NCBI RefSeq assembly: GCF_001656035.1
Contig: NZ_CP010029.1
Span: forward strand, 1,414,288 to 1,478,287
Reading direction: 5' to 3'
DNA: 64,000 nucleotides
Source: Yersinia entomophaga
GTDB lineage: Bacteria; Pseudomonadota; Gammaproteobacteria; Enterobacterales; Enterobacteriaceae
Program-made: the position numbers and the translations under genes
Shown here: piece after piece, positions 17,683 through 29,014 of the stretch
How positions within the stretch are numbered: position 1 is the stretch's first letter
Layout of the letters: the number at the start of each line of letters is the position of its first letter
Notes under the pieces: model-generated
What the model saw: the letters and a program-made list of their open reading frames with translations, nothing else
Told to the model about the DNA's origin: nothing
The model's database searches: none

Positions 17683-18627
17683 TTAGTGGGTAAATCCCAG
17701 CGCTGAACGGGCCTTTTTCAAGCTTTCTTGCGATAAGGGGAGATAGCCGTCACGACTCACCAGTTCTTGCCCTTCTGGAGATAGAATTCGCTGCAAGAAC
17801 GCCGCCGTTAGCGGTTCTAGAGGTTTATCAGGGGCTTTATTGACGTAGATATAAAGATAGCGGGACAAGGGGTAACGGCCATTTCGAACATTTTCGGCGG
17901 TTGGCATGACGTAATCCTGCCCTGATACCGACAAAGGTAATAATCTGACGCCACTGGCGCGAAAACCAATGCTGGCATAACCGATACTGTTCAGCGAGGT
18001 TGCGACAGCCTGAACCACCGAGGCTGAACCAGGTAATTCATTGACCTGGCTGCGAAAATCGCCGCCGCACAAAGCACGCTGTTTGAAATAACCGTAGGTG
18101 CCGGAAGCTGAGTTCCGACTATAACGCTGGAGAGAACGCCCAGCCCACGGGCCTTTCAGCCCAAGATCAGCCCATAAGTTTACTGGCTTATTATCACCAC
18201 ATAATTGATTTTGCGAATAAATGGCGTCCAGCTGTGACAAACTCAGCCCCACCAGCGGATTATCCTGATGCACCAGAACCACCAACGCATCCACCGCCAC
18301 AGGCACGGCTAAAGGAGGATAGCCATAGCGTTGAACAAAAGCGGCAATCTCGGCGGCTTTCATCGGACGACTCATCGGGCCAAGTTGAGCTGCACCTGCG
18401 GCCAGAGCCGTCGGTGCGGTTGACGAACCGGCGGCCTGAATTTGCAGATTAATACTCGGATACTGATGATTGAAATCTTCCGCCCACAGAGACATCAGAT
18501 TCGCCAGCGTATCAGAGCCTACGCTGGAAAGATTACCGGAAAGCATCCCAACCGGTGCCTGAGCAAAAACCGGAGTGCTGACCCATAACATTGCACCCAG
18601 TAACGCCGTTTTGCTCCATTTCATCAT
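17683..18627 (-). CDS. PstS-like phosphate-binding periplasmic protein
   Basis: 314 residues with a signal peptide (MMKWSKTALLGAMLWVSTPVFA) cleaved near residue 22. The PstS-family binding segments are present: SVGSDTLANL, AGSSTAPTAL, and the SASGTYGYF loop that grips phosphate. The start lies 20 bases after the phoR stop, so it is very likely the third gene of a phoB-phoR operon and therefore phosphate-regulated. No pstC, pstA or pstB adjoins. It may feed the main Pst transporter, bind another oxyanion or modulate PhoR. Confidence is high for the fold and moderate for the ligand. Confidence 0.88.
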   Translation of the reverse strand: MMKWSKTALLGAMLWVSTPVFAQAPVGMLSGNLSSVGSDTLANLMSLWAEDFNHQYPSINLQIQAAGSSTAPTALAAGAAQLGPMSRPMKAAEIAAFVQRYGYPPLAVPVAVDALVVLVHQDNPLVGLSLSQLDAIYSQNQLCGDNKPVNLWADLGLKGPWAGRSLQRYSRNSASGTYGYFKQRALCGGDFRSQVNELPGSASVVQAVATSLNSIGYASIGFRASGVRLLPLSVSGQDYVMPTAENVRNGRYPLSRYLYIYVNKAPDKPLEPLTAAFLQRILSPEGQELVSRDGYLPLSQESLKKARSALGFTH

Positions 18628-18647
18628 CAGAATATCGTCCGTAAAGC

Positions 18648-19964
18648 CTAGGTTTTGACCGCATTCTCAGCTAAAACCGTGGGAACAATCAATCGCTTCG
18701 GTAAGGTGAAGACAAAACGCGTCCCCAAACCAATTTCACTCATGACCTCTAAACGCGCATCGTGGTGACTCAGCGCATGTTTAACAATCGCCAGCCCAAG
18801 CCCACTTCCGCCGGTTTGCCGCGAACGGGCTTTATCTACCCGATAGAAGCGCTCGGTAAGACGAGGAACGTGCTCCGGCCCAATGCCCGGCCCGTTATCA
18901 CTGACCTGAAACTGAGCGCCCTGCGGCGTCAATTGCCAGCACACTTCGATTTTTGTACCGGTTGGCGTGTGATTTACCGCGTTATACACCAGATTGGATA
19001 CGGCACTGCGCAACTGGTCTTCATTACCAAACACTTTAAGCTGTTCATTCACGCGGAAAGTAATCTCATGGCGACCGCTGCTTAACGCCTGAACCTCATG
19101 CTGTAGTAGCTTCAGCATCAGTGGAATATCCACTCGCTCATTCATATCCACATTTGGTGCTGCTTCGATTTTTGATAACGTCAATAATTGCTTCACCAAA
19201 CCGTCCATCCGTTTGGTCTGCTCTTGCATGGTATTCAAGGCTTTACCGCGCAATGCCGCGTCCAGTTCCTGATCGTGCATCATTTCCAGATAGCCTTGCA
19301 GTACAGTTAACGGCGTCCGTAATTCATGGCTAACGTTGGCAAAGAAATTTCGCCGCGCGCCTTCCAGTTGACGCATTTGCGTCACATCTCGCGCCACCAT
19401 CAGTAATTGCCCTTCTGAATAAGGCATAACGCGAAACTCAACGTAATGGCCATTATTAAGCTGCACGGTCAATGGGCGGCTGAATTCCTGCTGTTGCAGA
19501 TAATGGGTAAATTCCGGGTAACGCAGCAGGTTAAGAATGTGCTGGCCGTTATCTTCCGGCCAACGAAAGCCCAGTAAATTCTGCGCTAATCCATTACACC
19601 AAAAGATATTTCCCTCTACGGTCGTCATAACCACCGCATCGGGCAAGGATTCAGCGCCGCTGCGGAAACGTTTTATCAACAGCGCCAGCTCACGCCGCCG
19701 CCGCCGATTACGCAGTTGCATCTGATAAAGACCATAAAACAGCGGCTCCCAGCTCCAGCGTCCGGCCGGTGGCGTCATGCTTCGGTCTAACCATAGCCAA
19801 TGAGAAAGTTTAAGCTGGTTATAAAAATTCCAGATCAGCGCTGCCAATACTGAAACCAGTAATAGCCAAGGGAGATAACCAATGAAAAGCCCGAGCAATA
19901 GCGCGGGCAGACAAAAAAGTGCCAGCTCAATAGCCAGCCTTTTCCATGATAAGCGTTCTAGCAC
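18648..19964 (-). CDS. phoR: phosphate regulon sensor histidine kinase
   Basis: 438 residues. Two N-terminal membrane segments (about 10-45) have a very short periplasmic turn and are followed by the basic cytoplasmic linker [18 protein letters not shown] domain follows (about 100-195), then the H box with the phosphorylated H213 ([10 protein letters not shown]), the N box ([10 protein letters not shown]), G1 (DNGPGIG) and G2 ([11 protein letters not shown]). It phosphorylates PhoB when phosphate is low. The gene follows phoB by 24 bases and precedes the PstS-like gene by 20. Confidence 0.97.
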   Translation of the reverse strand: MLERLSWKRLAIELALFCLPALLLGLFIGYLPWLLLVSVLAALIWNFYNQLKLSHWLWLDRSMTPPAGRWSWEPLFYGLYQMQLRNRRRRRELALLIKRFRSGAESLPDAVVMTTVEGNIFWCNGLAQNLLGFRWPEDNGQHILNLLRYPEFTHYLQQQEFSRPLTVQLNNGHYVEFRVMPYSEGQLLMVARDVTQMRQLEGARRNFFANVSHELRTPLTVLQGYLEMMHDQELDAALRGKALNTMQEQTKRMDGLVKQLLTLSKIEAAPNVDMNERVDIPLMLKLLQHEVQALSSGRHEITFRVNEQLKVFGNEDQLRSAVSNLVYNAVNHTPTGTKIEVCWQLTPQGAQFQVSDNGPGIGPEHVPRLTERFYRVDKARSRQTGGSGLGLAIVKHALSHHDARLEVMSEIGLGTRFVFTLPKRLIVPTVLAENAVKT

Positions 19965-19988
19965 GACACATTCTCCGGCACTACATAC

Positions 19989-20678
19989 TTAATAGCGCGT
20001 TGAGAAACGGTATCCGGTGCCCCGGACGGTTTGCACCATTTTGTCATGCCCTTCGGATTCAAGCGCCTTGCGTAAACGGCGGATATGGACATCAACAGTG
20101 CGGTCTTCCACATAAACGTTAGTGCCCCAAACATAATTTAGCAACTGCTCGCGGCTGTAAACCCGCTCCGGGTGAGTCATAAAGAAATGCAGTAATTTAA
20201 ACTCGGTTGGCCCCATGTCTAACGCTTTTTCGTTAGCCATGACCCGATGAGAAGAAGGATCGAGACTTAACCCTTGCATTTCAATCACCTCTTCCACGGC
20301 CATCGGTGAAATTCGGCGCATCACCGCTTTGATTCTGGCAACAAGCTCTTTGGGAGAAAAAGGCTTGGTAATGTAATCGTCGGCTCCCACTTCCAGCCCG
20401 CGCACCCGATCCTCTTCTTCACCGCGGGCGGTCAGCATCATCACCGGAATATCCCGGGTCATGGCTTCACGTTTCATATGCTTGATAAACTGAATCCCAG
20501 AGCCGCCTGGCAACATCCAGTCTAGCAGTACCAAATCAGGGAAAGGCTCGGACAAGCGCGTAACCGCGCTGTCATAATCTTCGGCTTCTAACGGTTGGTA
20601 GCCGTTTTGCTCCAGCACAAAACACACCATCTCGCGAATCGGCGCTTCGTCTTCCACCACCAGTATGCGTCTTGCCAT
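19989..20678 (-). CDS. phoB: phosphate regulon response regulator
   Basis: 229 residues from ATG 20678 ([16 protein letters not shown]), chosen over a start 5 codons upstream because it matches the family start. The receiver domain carries the acidic pair E9-D10, the phosphorylated D53 (LLDWMLPG), T83 region and K105 (ITKPFS). The C-terminal winged helix is OmpR-type ([30 protein letters not shown]). It activates the Pho regulon. A Pho box directly upstream indicates autoregulation. Confidence 0.97.
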   Translation of the reverse strand: MARRILVVEDEAPIREMVCFVLEQNGYQPLEAEDYDSAVTRLSEPFPDLVLLDWMLPGGSGIQFIKHMKREAMTRDIPVMMLTARGEEEDRVRGLEVGADDYITKPFSPKELVARIKAVMRRISPMAVEEVIEMQGLSLDPSSHRVMANEKALDMGPTEFKLLHFFMTHPERVYSREQLLNYVWGTNVYVEDRTVDVHIRRLRKALESEGHDKMVQTVRGTGYRFSTRY

Positions 20679-20725
20679 CGTCAATCCTGCCAATATGTTA
20701 GCGGTTGCTATTTGATTTCCGCGCC

Positions 20726-20758
20726 ATTATGCGTCAGTTTTATGACAGTTTTATGAAA
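20726..20758 (-). promoter_or_regulatory. Pho box and -10 element of the phoBR promoter
   Basis: On the minus strand CTGTCATAAAACTGACGC (20748-20731) matches the Pho box pattern of two CTGTCA-type halves separated by AT. A further TTTCATAAAA lies just upstream. CATAAT at 20731-20726 is a suitable -10 hexamer, and the Pho box takes the place of the -35. The layout is almost the same as the E. coli phoB promoter. Confidence 0.88.
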
Positions 20759-20936
20759 AAAACCATCCCTTTGCAGCCAATAAGCATAGCGGCTAACCGA
20801 AAGGGTGTTGCAAGGTTATTTCAGCAACTTTGCGAAGCCGTTCTGGGATTTCAACCAATCCTCCTTTTTAACCGCGACATCCCCTTCTCAACGTTTATAA
20901 TCAGCGCCATTGATTACCTGCCCTAGCGGGAGTTTT

Positions 20937-22166
20937 ATGCGCATTATACATACCTCAGACTGGCACTTAGGCCAGTATTTCTTCACCAAAAGCCGGGCGG
21001 CGGAGCATCAGGCTTTTTTACGCTGGCTAATCCAAAAAGTTGAAGAACATCAGGTTGATGCGTTAATTGTTGCCGGCGATATCTTCGACACAGGTTCGCC
21101 ACCGAGCTACGCCCGCGAGTTATATAACCGGTTTGTGGTCGATCTTCAGCCGACGGGCTGTCAGTTAGTGGTTCTTGGCGGTAACCATGATTCTGTCGCA
21201 ACCTTAAATGAGTCACGCGAACTGTTGGCCTATCTCAATACCAAGGTGATTGCCCACGCCAGCAACGATCTGGAACAACAGGTTTTCATTCTACACGATC
21301 GTGAAGATCAGCCCGGAGCCATTCTGTGTGCGATCCCTTTTCTACGCCCAAGAGATCTGATCGCCAGTCAGGCGGGAGAATCCGGATCGCAAAAACAATT
21401 AGCACTACAAGAAGCCATCGCGGCACATTATCAGCAGCTTTATCAAACGGCGGTCAACCTGCGCAAGCGGCTAGCATTACCCTTGCCCATTATCGCCACG
21501 GGTCACTTAACGACCGTAGGCGTCAGCACCTCCGACTCAGTTCGAGACATTTATATCGGCACGCTTGACGCCTTCCCTGCTCAGGCTTTCCCCCCCGCTG
21601 ATTATATCGCTCTGGGCCATATCCACCGCGCTCAGCAGGTAGCAAAGTCGGAGCATATTCGCTATAGCGGCTCCCCGATTCCTCTCAGTTTTGATGAACT
21701 GAATAAAGAGAAGAGCGTATTTTTGGTGGAGTTCTCAGGGCAAAGCCTTGCCGGGGTGGAGACTCTGACTGTCCCGCAGTGGCAACCGATGCAATTAATC
21801 AAAGGGGATTTACGGCAGATAGAGCAGCAGCTCGCTGCCTTTAGCCAACTTTCCGGCCCACCGGTATGGCTGGATATTGAAGTCGCCACCCAAGACTATC
21901 TCAGCGATATTCAGCGACGCATTCAGGCATTGACGGAGAATCTCCCGGTTGAAGTGGTACTCCTGCGCCGCAGTAAAGAGCAGCGCCAAAACAGTATTCA
22001 TCAGCAAGAGAAAGAAACGTTGAATGAGCTAAGCGTCAGCGACGTATTCGAACGTCGCCTCGCGTTAGAAACGGAGCTGACCGAACAACGGCAGCAGAAA
22101 ATGCGGGAAATGTTTCAACAAGTTGTCGATGAAGTCACGCTGAATGCCGATGCAAGAGAAGAATAA
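20937..22166 (+). CDS. sbcD: nuclease subunit SbcD
   Basis: 409 residues from ATG 20937, chosen because of GGGAG and the conserved start [15 protein letters not shown]. An earlier in-frame ATG at 20910 has no support. SbcD is the Mre11-type nuclease of the SbcCD complex, which opens DNA hairpins and trims protein-blocked ends. Phosphoesterase motifs are DWH (HTSDWHLG), [22 protein letters not shown] and GHIHRAQ. It overlaps nothing and is followed by sbcC after two bases. Confidence 0.96.
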   Translation: MRIIHTSDWHLGQYFFTKSRAAEHQAFLRWLIQKVEEHQVDALIVAGDIFDTGSPPSYARELYNRFVVDLQPTGCQLVVLGGNHDSVATLNESRELLAYLNTKVIAHASNDLEQQVFILHDREDQPGAILCAIPFLRPRDLIASQAGESGSQKQLALQEAIAAHYQQLYQTAVNLRKRLALPLPIIATGHLTTVGVSTSDSVRDIYIGTLDAFPAQAFPPADYIALGHIHRAQQVAKSEHIRYSGSPIPLSFDELNKEKSVFLVEFSGQSLAGVETLTVPQWQPMQLIKGDLRQIEQQLAAFSQLSGPPVWLDIEVATQDYLSDIQRRIQALTENLPVEVVLLRRSKEQRQNSIHQQEKETLNELSVSDVFERRLALETELTEQRQQKMREMFQQVVDEVTLNADAREE

Positions 22167-22168
22167 GT

Positions 22169-25100
22169 ATGAAAATTTTAAGCCTGCGCCTAAAAAACAT
22201 TAACTCATTACAAGGCGAGTGGAAGATTGATTTTACCGCCGAGCCTTTTGCCAGTAACGGTCTTTTCGCTATTACTGGCTCAACCGGTGCCGGAAAAACA
22301 ACGTTATTAGACGCGATCTGCTTGGCGCTGTATCACCAAACGCCACGGATAAAAGTCTCACCCAGCCAAAATGAGCTCATGACACGCCACACCGCTGAGT
22401 CACTGGCGGAAGTGGAATTTGAGGTAAAAGGCGTCAGCTATCGCGCATTCTGGAGCCAACGACGAGCAAAAAACTCTCCTGAAGGCAATCTGCAAGCTCC
22501 TAAAGTCGAGTTAGCCCTATGCGCGGACGGTAAAATACTGGCGGATAAAGTCGGTGATAAATTGTCACTTATCGCCTCGATTACCGGGTTGGATTTTGGC
22601 CGTTTCACTAAATCCATGATGCTATCTCAAGGGCAGTTTGCCGCCTTTTTGAACGCCGATGCTAACGATCGCGCCGAGCTGCTGGAGGAATTAACCGGCA
22701 CAGAAATTTACGGTCGCTTATCCGAGCAGGTCTTTGAAAAGCATAAACAGGCTAAAGCCGAGCTAGATGCCTTATATTTACGAGCCAATGGCATTGAGCT
22801 GATGAATGAAGAACAGCGGCAGGATTTACAACAACAGTTAGACGCGCTGCATCAGCAGGAACAACAGTTCAGCGTCGAATTGCTCAATCTGCAAAATCAG
22901 GTCGCCTGGATTACGGTTTTGCGCCAGTTGCAACATAATGTGCAGCAATACGCTCAACAACATCTGCAGGTGGAAGAAGAGTATCAACGGGTTCAGCCCG
23001 ATCTCCAGCGTTTGGCGCGCAGTGAACCCGCAGAAAAACTGCGTCCATTGCAACAAGAACGGGATCGCTGCCTGCAAGATTGGCAGCAAGCGCAGCAACA
23101 TATCGCAACCTTAAAACAGCTGCAACAGCAACAACAGCTACAGCTCTCGCCGCTGACGCTAGCCTTGGAGCAGGCCACCAGCGCCCAGTTACAGCACGCT
23201 GAACGACAGCGCGAGAAGGAAACACTGATTGAACAGCATATAATTCCTTTAGACAACCATATTGCCGCTCAACGGAAAACCTTGTCGCAACTCGATGAGG
23301 ATAAACTTCAACAGCAGAATAAAACGCAGAAAAGCCAGCAACAGCTTGAACAAGATGAACGCCTGCTAATGGAAACTCATCAGGGGCTGCAACAGTTAGC
23401 TGACTACATTCAGCAAAATACTCATCATCAACATTGGGAAAAGCATCTGCCGCTCTGGAAAGAACAGTTCCGTCAACAGCACAGCCAACGCCAACAACTC
23501 GCTGATAATCAGCAAATTTTGCAACAACAAGCGGCGCAGATTGTTGAGCTGCAACAGAAATTCGCCGTACTAAGCGCTCAAGGCGTACAGCAGCAAGCTG
23601 CATTGGCGCAAGCCACAATGCAGGCTGACGCCAGCAAACAACAGCTGGAGGCGCTAGAAAAACAGCAACCTCAGGCACAATTGCGTCAACGGCTTGCTGA
23701 ACTTGGCGAGCAAAGAAATACCCGTCAACGGCTCGCAGCCTTATCGCCGCTGGCTCTACAGCTACAGGCCCAACATCAGAAAAACCAACAATATCTGCTC
23801 GATCAAAACCAGAAACTGGTACAACTCGAGCAGCAGCTGATAGAAAAAAGACAGCAATACGCCCAACAAAAACAGCACCTTGCTGATTTGGAAACGCTAT
23901 GGGATCGCGAAAAACAGATTGTGACGTTGGCGGCAGAAAGAGCCAAATTGCAGTCAGGAAAAGCCTGCCCACTGTGCGGATCCCTAGAACACCCGGCTAT
24001 AGCCGAATATCAAGCGGTAAAACCGTCTGAAACTGCGCTGCGCGTGGAGGCACTACGTGCGCAGGTTGATGAGCTGTCTAAGACGGGCAGCGGATTAAAA
24101 GCCGAAAAAGAAAATCTGCAGCAGCAGAAATCACGTCTGGAACAAGAATTACGACAAAGTGGTCTGCAGTTAGCTGAACATCAGCAAAACTGGCTGGCGC
24201 TGACCGCGCGGCTAGCTCTGAATTTCACTCTGGATGAACCGGCTCAGTTAACTGCGTGGCTAGAGCAACAGGAGCAGGAAGAGCAAGAATATCAGCAGAA
24301 ACTGTCCGAATTTGAGCGACTCAACCAACAATATCAGCGAGCTAAAGACGCATTGGTTCAAGCCGAGCAGAATCAGCAGAAGAACCTGAGTGAAGTCGGC
24401 CTGCAACAACAACGCCTGCAAAACATTCAGCAATCTCAGCAGCAGTTACAGCAGACCGACCAGCGTCAGCAGGACGAATATCGACTGCAGCAACAGGATT
24501 TCCTCAATACATTAATCAATCTCGATCTACAGCAGCCGGAGCCAGAGCAGCAAACTGAGTGGCTAGATCTGCGGGAATATGAATGGCTGCGCTGGAAGCA
24601 GAATCAGCAGAATCAGCAACAGCTGGTATTACAACAAAAAACGCTGGAAACGCGGATAGAAAGCGAACGCCAGCGCCAAAAAGAATACCGCGACCAATTA
24701 TTGAATATTGAGCAAAAGCTCAGCCAGGCAAACCGTGCGTTGCAGCAATATATTCATCAACGTCAAGAGCTGTTTGGCGATAAGGTTGTTGCCGACGAAC
24801 GACAAAAACTGCGAACAGAGCAACAGCAAATCGAGCTAGCGCAAAAGGCCGCCAACGAAGCACTGCAACAGTTGCAGTCTCAGTTGAGCCGATTGGGCGG
24901 TGAATTAGCTCAACTGGAACAGCAGTTGCAGCAATATCAGCAGAAGGCCACCCAAACTCAGGCCGAATTCCAACAGGCTCTTGCCGCCAGCGAGTTTGAT
25001 ACTGAAGTCGCTTTTGCAGCAGCTTTATTAGATGAAGGCCAACGCCACTCTTTACTTCAACTGCAACAGCAGTTGAATGAACGCTTGCAAGAAGCAGTAA

Positions 25101-25852
25101 TCCGCTTGCAGCAAGCGAATGACAGCCTCAACCAACACCTGAAACATTGTCCGTCAGGTATCTCCCCACACAGCGATTTATCCGAACGGAAAGGAATTGC
25201 AGAGCAGATGGCTCTGCAGCTAAAAGCTAACACCCTGCGTCAGGGGGAACTGCGTAATCAGTTAGAGAGCGATACACATCGACGTGCCAGCCAATCAGCC
25301 CTGTTCGAGCAGATAGAACATAACCAGCAGCAATACGATGACTGGAACTACCTCAATCAACTTATTGGTTCAAAGGAAGGCGATAAATTCCGTAAGTTTG
25401 CTCAGGGCTTGACTCTCGATCATCTGGTTTATCTGGCTAATAACCAGCTTAACCGACTGCATGGCCGCTATTTACTCCAACGGAAAACCAATGATGCACT
25501 GGAGTTACTGGTCGTAGACACCTGGCAGGCCGATGCCATTCGGGATACCCGCACGCTTTCAGGAGGTGAAAGCTTCCTGGTCAGCCTGTCTCTGGCATTA
25601 GCACTTTCCGATCTGGTCAGCCATAAAACCAGTATCGACTCGTTGTTCCTTGATGAAGGCTTCGGTACTTTGGATGCCGAAACGCTGGATACCGCGCTGG
25701 ATGCTCTCGACAGCCTGAATGCGACGGGCAAAACCATCGGTGTGATCAGCCACGTCGAGGCAATGAAAGAACGCATACCGGTGCAAATCAAAGTTAAGAA
25801 AATTAATGGATTAGGCATTAGCAGGCTTGATAATGCTTTTGCAGTTAATTAA
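22169..25852 (+). CDS. sbcC: SMC-like ATPase subunit SbcC
   Basis: 1227 residues. The N-terminal ATPase half has the Walker [14 protein letters not shown] (about 37-49) and [10 protein letters not shown]. The middle is two very long coiled coils broken by the zinc hook C600-x2-C603 (ACPLCGS). The C-terminal half has the signature [19 protein letters not shown] and Walker [12 protein letters not shown]. It pairs with SbcD as the Rad50-like partner. The coils are unusually rich in glutamine (many CAG/CAA codons), which creates a long meaningless antisense frame at 22911-23972. The gene lies two bases after sbcD. Confidence 0.96.
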   Translation: MKILSLRLKNINSLQGEWKIDFTAEPFASNGLFAITGSTGAGKTTLLDAICLALYHQTPRIKVSPSQNELMTRHTAESLAEVEFEVKGVSYRAFWSQRRAKNSPEGNLQAPKVELALCADGKILADKVGDKLSLIASITGLDFGRFTKSMMLSQGQFAAFLNADANDRAELLEELTGTEIYGRLSEQVFEKHKQAKAELDALYLRANGIELMNEEQRQDLQQQLDALHQQEQQFSVELLNLQNQVAWITVLRQLQHNVQQYAQQHLQVEEEYQRVQPDLQRLARSEPAEKLRPLQQERDRCLQDWQQAQQHIATLKQLQQQQQLQLSPLTLALEQATSAQLQHAERQREKETLIEQHIIPLDNHIAAQRKTLSQLDEDKLQQQNKTQKSQQQLEQDERLLMETHQGLQQLADYIQQNTHHQHWEKHLPLWKEQFRQQHSQRQQLADNQQILQQQAAQIVELQQKFAVLSAQGVQQQAALAQATMQADASKQQLEALEKQQPQAQLRQRLAELGEQRNTRQRLAALSPLALQLQAQHQKNQQYLLDQNQKLVQLEQQLIEKRQQYAQQKQHLADLETLWDREKQIVTLAAERAKLQSGKACPLCGSLEHPAIAEYQAVKPSETALRVEALRAQVDELSKTGSGLKAEKENLQQQKSRLEQELRQSGLQLAEHQQNWLALTARLALNFTLDEPAQLTAWLEQQEQEEQEYQQKLSEFERLNQQYQRAKDALVQAEQNQQKNLSEVGLQQQRLQNIQQSQQQLQQTDQRQQDEYRLQQQDFLNTLINLDLQQPEPEQQTEWLDLREYEWLRWKQNQQNQQQLVLQQKTLETRIESERQRQKEYRDQLLNIEQKLSQANRALQQYIHQRQELFGDKVVADERQKLRTEQQQIELAQKAANEALQQLQSQLSRLGGELAQLEQQLQQYQQKATQTQAEFQQALAASEFDTEVAFAAALLDEGQRHSLLQLQQQLNERLQEAVIRLQQANDSLNQHLKHCPSGISPHSDLSERKGIAEQMALQLKANTLRQGELRNQLESDTHRRASQSALFEQIEHNQQQYDDWNYLNQLIGSKEGDKFRKFAQGLTLDHLVYLANNQLNRLHGRYLLQRKTNDALELLVVDTWQADAIRDTRTLSGGESFLVSLSLALALSDLVSHKTSIDSLFLDEGFGTLDAETLDTALDALDSLNATGKTIGVISHVEAMKERIPVQIKVKKINGLGISRLDNAFAVN

Positions 25853-26296
25853 GCGCAGAGTTATGGAAAGATGAAGCAAGAAGCAGCCAAAATCCAAGCT
25901 CAGACCGTAAGATTACTTCATATCAACTCGTGAATGCCTAGTGAACGTTGAATCTAGAGTTTGTGGCATTAGGTAAATTAGCACCCTTTGCTATTAATCT
26001 AATGCCGCTTTCGCCAACCAATAGCCGCTTATTACAGGTTGAGAAAAGCGGCTATTCATATTCTCTAATACATAATGAAATTAAGCGTCACATAGAGATC
26101 TAGCATGTATTGGGTATTGGGTATTGGGTATTGGGTATTGGGTATTGGGTATTGGGTATTGGGTATTGGGTATTGCGCATAAATATAGCCATTGATGGAC
26201 AAAGGCAACGGACGAGGCTATTAGCCACCAAACTGCCCTGATAAGATTCCTGATATGCCTGTAGCCGCCCGAAGGAGCGACAGTCAGGCAATCACA
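25853..26296. other. sbcC-mak spacer
   Basis: 444 bases with no gene. It holds the heptamer repeat and, near the mak 3' end, a REP-like imperfect hairpin whose ends are GCCTG (26257-26261) and CAGGC (26285-26289), which may terminate mak. The segment 26000-26060 contains another AGCGGCTATT element occurring twice (about 26022 and 26046). No RNA gene was recognised. Confidence 0.5.
26108..26175. repeat. 7-bp tandem repeat, nine perfect copies of TATTGGG plus a partial copy
   Basis: From 26108 to 26170 the heptamer TATTGGG is repeated nine times without error, then a partial TATTG. It lies in the spacer between the convergent genes sbcC and mak. A short minus-strand frame reads through it as repeats of IPNTQYP, an automatic consequence of a 21-base super-period. 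A repeat this pure should vary in copy number between strains. Confidence 0.97.
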
Positions 26297-27205
26297 CTAT
26301 TGCTGTGGCCACAGCCATGCAGCACCACGCACGCCGCTGGAGTCACCGTGTATCGCCTTGTGAATCGGCGTTTCACACTCCCCGCCGAATACCCACGGAC
26401 GTATCAAATCAGGCAATGTACGATACAAACGATCGACGTTACTCATACCGCCGCCCAATACAATCACATCCGGATCGAACAGGTTAATCACGTGAGCCAG
26501 TGATTTCGCGAATCGTTGCTCATAGCGTTGCATCGCCTGCTCGGCAATAACATCGCCTTGTTCCACCAGAGTAATGATTTCATGTCCTTTCAAGAGATTG
26601 CCGCTTAAACGAAAATAATCCATAGCAAAGCCCGTACCTGACACAAAGGTTTCGATACAGCCCTTCTTACCGCAATAGCAGGGAACCTCTAATTGATAAC
26701 GTTGTTCATCCTCATCCTGCCACGGCAACGGATTATGCCCCCATTCACCGGCGATACCGTTTCCACCAGAATGAACACGCCCGCCAATAGCGATACCCGA
26801 CCCACAGCCAGTACCAATAATTGCCGCAAAGACCAAATGTTTCCCTGCTCCGGCACCGTCTGTCGCTTCGGAAACAGCCAGACAGTTAGCATCATTAGCC
26901 AGTCTGACCGGACGGGCAAGCAAGTCAGATAAATCGCGATCCAACGTCTGCCCATTCAACCATACCGAATTGGCATTTTTTACTTTCCCACTAAAGGGGG
27001 ACAAAGTGCCCGGAATACCTACGCCAACGCTTCCTTTTTCGCCAGTAGCTACCTCCGCATCCGTAACCAAACCGGCAATAGCCGATAACGTTTGATGATA
27101 GTCATGACGAGGCGTTTCAATCCGCTTACGAAAAAGCTCTCGCCCATCATTCGCCAGTGCAATGACTTCTATCTTAGTACCACCCAAATCTATACCAATG
27201 CGCAT
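26297..27205 (-). CDS. mak: fructokinase (ROK family)
   Basis: 302 residues. It phosphorylates fructose (manno(fructo)kinase) with ATP. The ROK features are complete: phosphate loop DLGGTKIE at 6-13, catalytic D105 (NDANCLA), and the zinc site H157, C176, C178 and C183 ([16 protein letters not shown]). IGTGCGSGI is the second nucleotide loop. It is positioned between rdgC and sbcC as in E. coli (without araJ) and transcribed away from rdgC. Confidence 0.95.
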   Translation of the reverse strand: MRIGIDLGGTKIEVIALANDGRELFRKRIETPRHDYHQTLSAIAGLVTDAEVATGEKGSVGVGIPGTLSPFSGKVKNANSVWLNGQTLDRDLSDLLARPVRLANDANCLAVSEATDGAGAGKHLVFAAIIGTGCGSGIAIGGRVHSGGNGIAGEWGHNPLPWQDEDEQRYQLEVPCYCGKKGCIETFVSGTGFAMDYFRLSGNLLKGHEIITLVEQGDVIAEQAMQRYEQRFAKSLAHVINLFDPDVIVLGGGMSNVDRLYRTLPDLIRPWVFGGECETPIHKAIHGDSSGVRGAAWLWPQQ

Positions 27206-27556
27206 TGCGCCTCACCTCATTGAGCTGATGACTTTATTTTCAGCGAAATTTTTTAACGGAGTCACGCATCATTCCGCAAATTCAGACGTGCCGATTATTA
27301 GCTATTGCATACTAGTTTGGACAATCATTAGGTATCTCACAATCTTTGCATTTATCTATTTGACGCTACCGACAATTTAAATAATTCATCACCCTCAGCG
27401 AGCCATGCGTTGTAGTACTTTTTCACGCAATATTTCGATTCAGCCCCCAATTCATCACGCTATTTTGCTAGGGACTGCGGCTTCAATTCGTTATCATGCC
27501 GCCCTGCGTTTGATTAACACGCGTGCTTTAAGCGCGCCCGAGCTTGGGATAACACT
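27206..27556. other. mak-rdgC divergent promoter region
   Basis: 351 bases between divergent starts. It is AT-rich on the mak side and more mixed before rdgC. No open frame, hairpin or recognised operator stands out. Confidence 0.4.
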
Positions 27557-28468
27557 ATGCTGTGGTTTAAAAATTTAATGGTTTACCGTTTGAGCCGGGA
27601 AGTTTCACTGTCTGCGGACGAAATGGAAAAACAGTTAAGCGCCCTTTCTTTCACCCCTTGCGGTAGCCAGGATATGGCCAAGACCGGTTGGGTGCCTCCG
27701 ATGGGCTCTCACAGCGATGCTTTAACCCATACAGTTAATGGGCAAATCATTATTTGTGCGCGTAAAGAAGAAAAAATCCTGCCTTCACCGGTGATTAAGC
27801 AAGAGCTACAGGCCAAAATCGAGCGTTTGGAAGGTGAACAGCACCGCAAACTAAAGAAAACGGAAAAAGACTCGTTAAAAGACGAAGTTCTGCATAGCCT
27901 GTTACCGCGCGCTTTCAGCCGTTTTAACCAAACATTCCTATGGATTGATACGGTTAACGATTTGATTATGGTCGATGCGGCCAGTGCCAAACGCGCCGAA
28001 GACACGCTGGCGTTGCTGCGTAAAAGCCTGGGTTCGCTGCCTGTCGTACCTTTAACTTTAGAAAACCCTATCGAACTAACATTGACCGAATGGGTTCGCT
28101 CCGGTGAATTACCTGCCGGTTTCGCGTTGATGGACGAAGCAGAGCTGAAGGCTATTCTGGAAGAAGGCGGCATTATCCGCTGCAAGAAGCAGGCTTTAGT
28201 CAGCGATGAAATTGCGGTACATATCGAAGCGGGTAAATTAGTCACCAAATTGGCACTTGACTGGCAAGAACGCGTGCAATTGGTGCTGTCTGACGACGGT
28301 TCGCTCAAGCGCCTGAAATTCTCAGATACACTGCGCGAACAAAATGATGATATCGATCGGGATGATTTCGCCCAGCGTTTCGACGCCGATTTTATTCTGA
28401 TGACCAGCGAACTGGCAGCATTGATCAAAAACCTGATTGAAGCTCTGGGTGGCGAAGCGCAACGCTAA
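27557..28468 (+). CDS. rdgC: nucleoid-associated recombination inhibitor RdgC
   Basis: 303 residues, matching E. coli RdgC in length and start ([18 protein letters not shown]). RdgC forms a ring-shaped dimer on double-stranded DNA and limits RecA access. Conserved segments are [40 protein letters not shown] and [12 protein letters not shown]. It is divergent from mak and convergent with ppnP. Confidence 0.96.
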   Translation: MLWFKNLMVYRLSREVSLSADEMEKQLSALSFTPCGSQDMAKTGWVPPMGSHSDALTHTVNGQIIICARKEEKILPSPVIKQELQAKIERLEGEQHRKLKKTEKDSLKDEVLHSLLPRAFSRFNQTFLWIDTVNDLIMVDAASAKRAEDTLALLRKSLGSLPVVPLTLENPIELTLTEWVRSGELPAGFALMDEAELKAILEEGGIIRCKKQALVSDEIAVHIEAGKLVTKLALDWQERVQLVLSDDGSLKRLKFSDTLREQNDDIDRDDFAQRFDADFILMTSELAALIKNLIEALGGEAQR

Positions 28469-28490
28469 GTTTGCCGCGCATTTGAAGACG

Positions 28491-28523
28491 TTGCCCCCTC
28501 TGGCATGGAGAGGGCAATATTTT
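28491..28523. terminator. probable terminator between rdgC and ppnP
   Basis: TTGCCCCCTCT pairs with AGAGGGCAA with two extra C bulged, followed by ATATTTT on the plus strand. The hairpin is imperfect and would serve rdgC mainly. Confidence 0.5.
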
Positions 28524-28525
28524 GA

Positions 28526-28813
28526 TTAGCTTAGGTATTTACACAGATAAGCAGAGGCTTCTGCAACTTGCAGGTTAAATTCACTCTGTCCAGGAATGTA
28601 AAAAGTTTCTCCCGGCATAAACACCTGCCAGTCAGGAGAGCCTGGGATCAAGACTTTCAATGCCCCAGTAATTACCGTCATTTCCTCGGGTTGGGCGGTA
28701 CTAAAAGTGTATTCCCCTTCTTCCATTACCCCAACGCTCGCGCGCCCAATGCTGCTACTGTCATAACCGATGGACTTCACTTTCCCGGTAAAATATTCAT
28801 TAAATTTCAGCAT
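28526..28813 (-). CDS. ppnP: pyrimidine/purine nucleoside phosphorylase
   Basis: 95 residues, a single cupin domain (formerly YaiE/DUF1255). Key blocks are [39 protein letters not shown] and [15 protein letters not shown]. It cleaves several nucleosides with phosphate to base and ribose-1-phosphate. It is a single-gene unit. Confidence 0.95.
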   Translation of the reverse strand: MLKFNEYFTGKVKSIGYDSSSIGRASVGVMEEGEYTFSTAQPEEMTVITGALKVLIPGSPDWQVFMPGETFYIPGQSEFNLQVAEASAYLCKYLS

Positions 28814-28952
28814 AGTTTGGCACCCGCATCCTAATCATTGATGAGATTTCATATTAGGGTCACAGCATTGATTCTGTCACTGATTATTACGACAAAATGC
28901 GATCGCAAGCCGATTCACTGGGGTGGTTGCTGATAAAGCGTACAATAGAGGC

Positions 28953-28979
28953 AAAAAAACCGGGGCAATCGACCCCGGT
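28953..28979 (-). terminator. intrinsic terminator of the OPT-DUF1177-aroM operon
   Basis: On the minus strand ACCGGGG, a 7-base loop and CCCCGGT are followed by seven T. It is placed 36 bases after the aroM stop, so the operon ends here and ppnP is separate. Confidence 0.9.
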
Positions 28980-29014
28980 GATGATAACAACAGAAGAATT
29001 ATCTAATCACAGCG

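Noticed and set aside
22911..23972. 353-residue frame antisense to sbcC
   Set aside because: It arises from the CAG/CAA-rich coiled-coil codons of sbcC, has no ribosome site and no recognisable domain.
26108..26175. CRISPR-like array
   Set aside because: The repeat is contiguous with no spacers and a 7-base unit.
26100..26291. Minus-strand frame encoding repeats of IPNTQYP
   Set aside because: A 7-base repeat gives a 21-base super-period and stays open automatically; no start context or family.
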